DNA from: Candidatus Bathyarchaeota archaeon
GTDB lineage: Archaea; Thermoproteota; Bathyarchaeia; Bathyarchaeales; Bathycorpusculaceae
Direction of reading: 5' to 3'
Assembly: GCA_013388905.1 (NCBI GenBank)
Contig: JACAEI010000010.1
Span: 1-64,000 of the forward strand
Length of the DNA: 64,000 nucleotides
The notes under the pieces: model-generated
The model's database searches: none
Told to the model about the DNA's origin: nothing
The model's input: the letters and a program-made list of their open reading frames with translations, nothing else
Part shown: positions 60,467 to 64,000 of the stretch, one piece after another
Layout of the letters: the number at the start of each line of letters is the position of its first letter
Position numbering within the stretch: position 1 is the first letter of the stretch
Translations under genes and position numbers: made by a program

Positions 60467-60596
60467 TAGTCTGCGCTTTTGTATTTGCGTCGAACAAGTA
60501 GACAGTAACATTTATTAAATATTGCTATACTCGATGTTCTCATAGTGAGACTGGTAGAACAAAAAATAGATAAAGTCTCATATTGGCGAATTTGCA

Positions 60597-60821
60597 ATGA
60601 GAGGAATACTAATTCTAATCGTATTTTTTTCAATGTTCACAGTTGCGTCTCTGTTGGTTCCTTCGCCAATGTTTCCAGGAAACTTTTTCTGCACTTTGAT
60701 TGGGCAAGGGAACAACCAATATACAGATTTTTTGAGCGCAATTTTTAATGGCGTCGTTTATGGTGTAATCTTAGGGCTAGTTTTTATTGTTCTAAGTAAA
60801 AGGCTTGAGGGAGAAAAGTAG
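60597..60821 (+). CDS. Small two-helix membrane protein
   Basis: 74 residues: hydrophobic segments ILILIVFFSMFTVASLLV and NGVVYGVILGLVFIVLS joined by a loop with MFPGNFFCTLIGQGNNQYTDF, and a charged end (RLEGEK). A TATA-like TTTATTAAATATTG lies near 60510. It follows the site-2 protease on the same strand. No family recognised. Confidence 0.6.
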   Translation: MRGILILIVFFSMFTVASLLVPSPMFPGNFFCTLIGQGNNQYTDFLSAIFNGVVYGVILGLVFIVLSKRLEGEK

Positions 60822-60833
60822 CTAAAAACAGTT

Positions 60834-61082
60834 TTAGCTTTCTGGTTGCGATAAAAAGCCTGTTAATTTGATTGTGCATCCACATTTGTTGCATGTTAGC
60901 ATTAGTTCTGCTAATTCATCGTCCTTAACTTTCGTTTCTACAATTTGATAAGTTTCTTCGCTTTCGTCATCCGGCGATATTATCGTTCCGCATTTTGGGC
61001 ATGGAAAGGCTCCATCTCCATCAATCTTCGTTAGGTCAATCGTGTACGTCATACTTTTTCTAACAGTTTCTTTTTTCATCAT
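60834..61082 (-). CDS. Zinc-ribbon protein
   Basis: About 82 residues from ATG 61082; GTG 61091 is in frame but AAGGTG sits best for 61082. Two CxxC pairs: FPCPKCGTIISPDD and LTCNKCGCTIKL, separated by an acidic stretch (SEETYQIVETKVKDDELAE). The form suits a small DNA- or RNA-binding or chaperone-like protein. A TATA box with a neighbouring palindrome (61141-61157) is found upstream. Confidence 0.75.
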   Translation of the reverse strand: MMKKETVRKSMTYTIDLTKIDGDGAFPCPKCGTIISPDDESEETYQIVETKVKDDELAELMLTCNKCGCTIKLTGFLSQPES

Positions 61083-61140
61083 TATTGACACACCTTTTAA
61101 GCTTGTTTTCCATGGTTAGCCCAAAATATAATTAACAATT

Positions 61141-61157
61141 ATGAATTGAAAATTCAT
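61141..61157. promoter_or_regulatory. Palindrome upstream of the zinc-ribbon gene
   Basis: Seven-base arms ATGAATT and AATTCAT around a three-base centre. On the minus strand it lies just ahead of a TATA-like TTAATTATATTTT that would drive the zinc-ribbon gene. AT-rich palindromes of this size occur by chance, so evidence is weak. Confidence 0.35.
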
Positions 61158-61210
61158 ATTACAGATACATTGGTATCCCTTGAAGCCAATTTAAATAAGT
61201 TGATTTTGAA

Positions 61211-61654
61211 TCATGGCTCAGGCGAAATTGGACTGCTTGAATAGTATAACAAGGGTAAAGCCAATAGCACAATATTTTTTCCTTTTGTTGTAAGTGCGTA
61301 TTCCACTCTTAGTGGTGGTCCTGTTTCGACTGTTCTGACAATGTATCCATGTTTTTTTAGGCTTTTGAGTTTGTCTGAAAGTGTGCGAGAGTTTACTTCA
61401 AGGGTTTTCTTTAAGCCGCTAAAACCTAGGGTGTTTCTCAAAAATAGCGTATAGAGTATTTCTATGTTCCATTTTTGAGACAATAAATTGAAGCTTTCTT
61501 CGAGACTTTGTATGTCTTCTCTGATGACTTTCAGACTAATTTCTTGCTTGTCTATTATCTGTTGAAGCGTGTCTTCAATTCCTCTAAGAGTGTGTTCTAT
61601 ACGCGCTTCTACAAGTCTGCGAAGCTCATTGTTCAAAGCAAGTTTTGAACCCAT
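61211..61654 (-). CDS. HxlR-type winged-helix transcriptional regulator
   Basis: 147 residues. The HxlR core is clear: SQKWNIEILYTLFLRNTLGFSGLKKTLEVNSRTLSDKLKSLKKHGYIVRTVETGPPLRVEYALTTKG. Before it is a long helical segment (LVEARIEHTLRGIEDTLQQII), which may add a coiled-coil dimer. HxlR proteins usually sense redox or quinone stress through Cys; no Cys is visible here. It is divergent from the geranylgeranyl reductase gene and probably regulates it and itself. Confidence 0.85.
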   Translation of the reverse strand: MGSKLALNNELRRLVEARIEHTLRGIEDTLQQIIDKQEISLKVIREDIQSLEESFNLLSQKWNIEILYTLFLRNTLGFSGLKKTLEVNSRTLSDKLKSLKKHGYIVRTVETGPPLRVEYALTTKGKNIVLLALPLLYYSSSPISPEP

Positions 61655-61658
61655 TCAA

Positions 61659-61673
61659 ATACACTTGGTGTAT
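61659..61673. promoter_or_regulatory. Inverted repeat in front of the HxlR gene
   Basis: ATACAC, centre TTG, GTGTAT: six-base perfect arms located 5-19 bases upstream of the HxlR start codon, as expected of an autoregulatory operator. The same region holds a plus-strand TATA box (TTTATAAAG near 61694) for the reductase gene. Confidence 0.4.
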
Positions 61674-61757
61674 AGGAGCTTACTTCACAATTTATAAAGG
61701 TTTACTTATACAACAAAGTATGGAAAATATATCAACATTTAATGGAGAGAAAAAACA

Positions 61758-63119
61758 TTGAGCAGTTATGATGTCATTGTAGTTGGAGCTGGAACAGCGG
61801 GATGTCTTGCAGCAAAAACAACAGTGGAAGCAGGACTTAAAACATGCCTAGTTGAAAGGAAAAGAAGAGAAGAAATCGGAGAAAAAATTTGTGGAGACGC
61901 ACTCGGCGAGCATCACCTAAAAACTTTAGGTTTAGAGAAACCTCAAGGCGGTGAATTGGAAAAGAGGATCGGAGGCATCAAAATTTATTCTCCAGATTTA
62001 GAAACTGTTTTTACAATTGCGCATGAAGATTTTGTTGGCTACTTGTTGAATAGGCGCCTTTTCGGTCAATGGCTTTTAAAAAAGGCTCTTGATGAAGGCG
62101 CGGTTCTTCTCGATTCTACGCAGTGTTTGAAGCCAATAATTGAGAAACACTTCGTCACTGGGCTTCAAGTTAAGAATTTGAAAACTGGTAGAAATGTTCA
62201 ACTGAAAACGAAGGTTGTTGTTGATGCTAGTGGTTTTCTGGCTGTAGTTAGGCGAAAACTTCCTAGAGAAATGGGAATCGAGAATGACGTTGCAAATGAG
62301 GATATAGAAGCTTGTTATCGAGAAGTAAGACAGCTTAAACAAGAAACTGAAAACACTGGATATTGCGAAATCTATCTAAACCAAAAAGTTACGCCAGGTG
62401 GTTATACGTGGATTTTTCCGAAAGGTGGAGCAAAAGTTAATGCAGGCTTAGGAATTTGTATGCGAAGAAAATTTCCAAACCCTAAAAACCAATTCTATAA
62501 ATACATTTTAACAAAACCGCTTTTCGAAGGTTCTCTACTTCTACAAGGCGGTGCATGGTATGATCCCACACGCAGACCATTAGATAACATGGTTGGAAAT
62601 GGAGTCGCAATTGTCGGAGACGCTGCATGTCTAGTAAACCCTATCCACGGCGGTGGGATAGGTCCATCGATGCTCAGCGGCCAGTTAGCTGGAAAAACTA
62701 TAATTGAATCTTTGGAAAAGGGTGATGTCAGCCAAAAATCACTTTGGCCTTCCAACTGCAGATACATGGAACTGTATGGTACAAAACAAGCTGGGTTAGA
62801 TGTTTTTCGGATGTTACTTTTGACAAGCCGTGACGAAGACTTGAACTATGGAATGAAGTACAAGCTTTTGATGGAAGAAGATATTTTGAAGGCGAGTTTA
62901 GGCGAAGAATTCCATATCAAAGTAACTGACACTGCGAAACGTGTCTTTCGAGGATTAAAAAGAATACGTTTCCTCAACAAGCTTAGGATTACAGTTAACC
63001 TCATGAGGCAAGTTAAAGCTCATTACAAAAACTATCCAGAAACGCCCGACAACTTCAAAAAATGGCAACTGAAAACAAAGGCTTTATTTAAAGAGGCAAA
63101 ATCAGCAATTATGGAATAA
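61758..63119 (+). CDS. Geranylgeranyl reductase family FAD-dependent oxidoreductase
   Basis: 453 residues. FAD-binding GxGxxG at residues 10-15 (VIVVGAGTAGCLAAK), ERKRREEIGEKICGDALG, VVDASGFLAVVRRKL and the second FAD site GNGVAIVGDAACLVNPIHGGGIGPSMLSGQLAGKTI. Enzymes of this family saturate the isoprenoid chains of archaeal lipids or quinones. TTG 61758 follows GGAGAG. Upstream is a TATA box; next to it is the HxlR regulator gene. Confidence 0.92.
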   Translation: MSSYDVIVVGAGTAGCLAAKTTVEAGLKTCLVERKRREEIGEKICGDALGEHHLKTLGLEKPQGGELEKRIGGIKIYSPDLETVFTIAHEDFVGYLLNRRLFGQWLLKKALDEGAVLLDSTQCLKPIIEKHFVTGLQVKNLKTGRNVQLKTKVVVDASGFLAVVRRKLPREMGIENDVANEDIEACYREVRQLKQETENTGYCEIYLNQKVTPGGYTWIFPKGGAKVNAGLGICMRRKFPNPKNQFYKYILTKPLFEGSLLLQGGAWYDPTRRPLDNMVGNGVAIVGDAACLVNPIHGGGIGPSMLSGQLAGKTIIESLEKGDVSQKSLWPSNCRYMELYGTKQAGLDVFRMLLLTSRDEDLNYGMKYKLLMEEDILKASLGEEFHIKVTDTAKRVFRGLKRIRFLNKLRITVNLMRQVKAHYKNYPETPDNFKKWQLKTKALFKEAKSAIME

Positions 63120-63149
63120 ACAGTAGAAATAATTGAAGTGTTACCTGCC

Positions 63150-63824
63150 ATGCGTGTTGCAGTTTTAGTTACTGGTGGAAAGGATTCCGCTTTAGCCCTT
63201 TACAAAGTTATGAAGGCTGGCTATGAAATAAAATATTTAGTGAGTATGACTCCGCTAAGCGAAGACAGTTGGATGTTCCATTACCCAAACATAAACTTGG
63301 TAGACCTGTTTTCCAAAGCCGTTGAAATTCCACTTATAAAAGCAGAGACTTCTGGAGCCAAAGAAGAGGAAGTTGAAGACCTTAAACAATTAATCGAAAA
63401 GCTTGAAATAGATGCCATAGTTTCTGGTGCAATAGCCTCAACTTATCAAAAAACACGAATAGAAAGAATCTGCCAGCAACTAAAGCTGAAATGTATAGCG
63501 CCTCTCTGGCATGCAGATCCATTAACTATTCTGAAAGAAATTTTAGACCTAAAATTTGAAGTAATCATAACTGGAGTTTGTGCCTACGGCTTCAGTAGGG
63601 AATGGCTGGGCAGAAAAATCGACCACGCCGCAATAGAAGACATGAAGAAATTGAATAGGCAATATGGGATTTCGCTTGTTGGCGAAGGCGGTGAATACGA
63701 AACCCTTGTTCTTGACGCTCAATTCTTCAAAAAAAGAATAGCAATTGTTGAAGCAGAAACAGTTTGGAAGAATCAAAGTGGATATTTCCTAGTTAAGAAA
63801 GCCAAACTAGAAAGCAAAGAGTAG
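63150..63824 (+). CDS. dph6: Diphthine--ammonia ligase (Dph6)
   Basis: 224 residues from ATG 63150. It completes diphthamide on elongation factor 2. N-terminal PP-loop ATPase motif VLVTGGKDSALALYK; then YLVSMTPLSEDSWMFH, the AIVSGAIASTYQKTRIERICQQLKLKCIAPLWH segment and the family signature GEGGEYETLVLD. GTG 63138 is in frame but the ATG fits the usual start (MRVAVLVTGG). It follows the reductase gene on the same strand with a 30-base gap. Confidence 0.92.
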   Translation: MRVAVLVTGGKDSALALYKVMKAGYEIKYLVSMTPLSEDSWMFHYPNINLVDLFSKAVEIPLIKAETSGAKEEEVEDLKQLIEKLEIDAIVSGAIASTYQKTRIERICQQLKLKCIAPLWHADPLTILKEILDLKFEVIITGVCAYGFSREWLGRKIDHAAIEDMKKLNRQYGISLVGEGGEYETLVLDAQFFKKRIAIVEAETVWKNQSGYFLVKKAKLESKE

Positions 63825-63876
63825 GGCTGAAGCGTGAACTTTATAGTTTCCACCTACTATTTAAATTTGGGAAATT

Positions 63877-64000
63877 CATGGTTGAAGAAAAAGACATAGT
63901 CGAGTTTCTCAAGTCGCATGACGGCAAAGCGTCGTTGAATGATGTGGCTGAGGGTTTAGGCATAGTTAAATACGGACCAAACTCTGCTTATGCATTTTTG
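63877..64000 (+). CDS. HTH-domain protein, partial (cut by window end)
   Basis: 41 codons visible from ATG 63877: MVEEKDIVEFLKSHDGKASL, then NDVAEGLGIVKYGPNSAYAFL. The helix-turn-helix-like IVEFLKSHDGKASLNDVAEGLGI suggests a winged-helix DNA-binding domain; it may be a regulator or an archaeal-type winged helix in a larger protein. The gene continues past the window. Confidence 0.55.

Noticed and set aside
60545-60748. A 67-codon frame overlapping the small membrane protein gene
   Set aside because: The other frame has two clean hydrophobic helices and a better start; this frame is its shadow.

Overview
The window reads as a piece of an archaeal chromosome, most consistent with a Bathyarchaeia-like member of the TACK group (inference). 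Supporting signs are an archaeal-type CO dehydrogenase/acetyl-CoA synthase (CODH/ACS) cluster, ribosomal protein eL38, archaeosine tRNA-guanine transglycosylase, a SmAP3-like Lsm protein, a beta-CASP RNase, F420 ligase CofE, a geranylgeranyl reductase, class III (pilin) signal peptides and TATA-type promoters. Genes are tightly packed, with many ATGA overlaps. There are no rRNA genes, CRISPR arrays, insertion sequences or replication-initiator genes.

Layout. 1-2.2 kb (minus): amino acid permease with three small membrane proteins. 2.3-3.0 kb: small membrane protein, a coding remnant, tRNA-Val(GAC) and eL38. 3.0-4.0 kb: Gfo/Idh/MocA oxidoreductase. 4.2-12.8 kb: carbon metabolism core, two CooC-type ATPases followed by cdhA-cdhB-cdhC-cdhD-cdhE. 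12.8-14.1 kb: a possible Cys-rich peptide, a broken secreted-protein gene and a structured non-coding segment. 14.1-18.6 kb: stand-alone RAM domain, two-cluster ferredoxin, CooT-type nickel protein, presenilin-type protease overlapping archaemetzincin, aCPSF-type RNase and PHP phosphoesterase. 18.6-22.9 kb: a frameshifted tiny gene, tgtA, MFS transporter, PAC2 protein and SmAP3. 22.9-27.4 kb: sugar nucleotidylyltransferase and GlmM (nucleotide-sugar supply), a decayed nucleotidyltransferase module and a PfkB kinase.

28.4-39.9 kb (minus) is a nine-gene type IV pilus locus: ATPase, membrane platform, several pilin-like secreted proteins including one of 922 residues, a major-pilin-like protein with its own promoter and palindrome, and a prepilin peptidase. 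A 906-residue beta-helix/PKD/Ig-like surface protein lies just upstream. 42.9-44.6 kb holds CofE, an MBL hydrolase and a zinc ribbon. 44.7-59.1 kb is an envelope and glycan region: a 1519-residue membrane glycosyltransferase fusion, a methyltransferase, a Dpm1-like transferase, a frameshifted subtilase, an 1146-residue exported protein and two GT4 glycosyltransferases. 59.3-64 kb holds a site-2 protease, small proteins, an HxlR regulator, a geranylgeranyl reductase, Dph6 and a truncated HTH gene.

How the genes fit together: the CODH/ACS cluster would make or split acetyl-CoA, with the CooC ATPases and CooT handling nickel. GlmM, the nucleotidylyltransferase, the glycosyltransferases and the lipid reductase feed envelope construction, where the pilus and large exported proteins are assembled. 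At least four loci carry one-base indels in homopolymer runs. That is either consensus error or gene decay, and it affects how the broken genes should be read.
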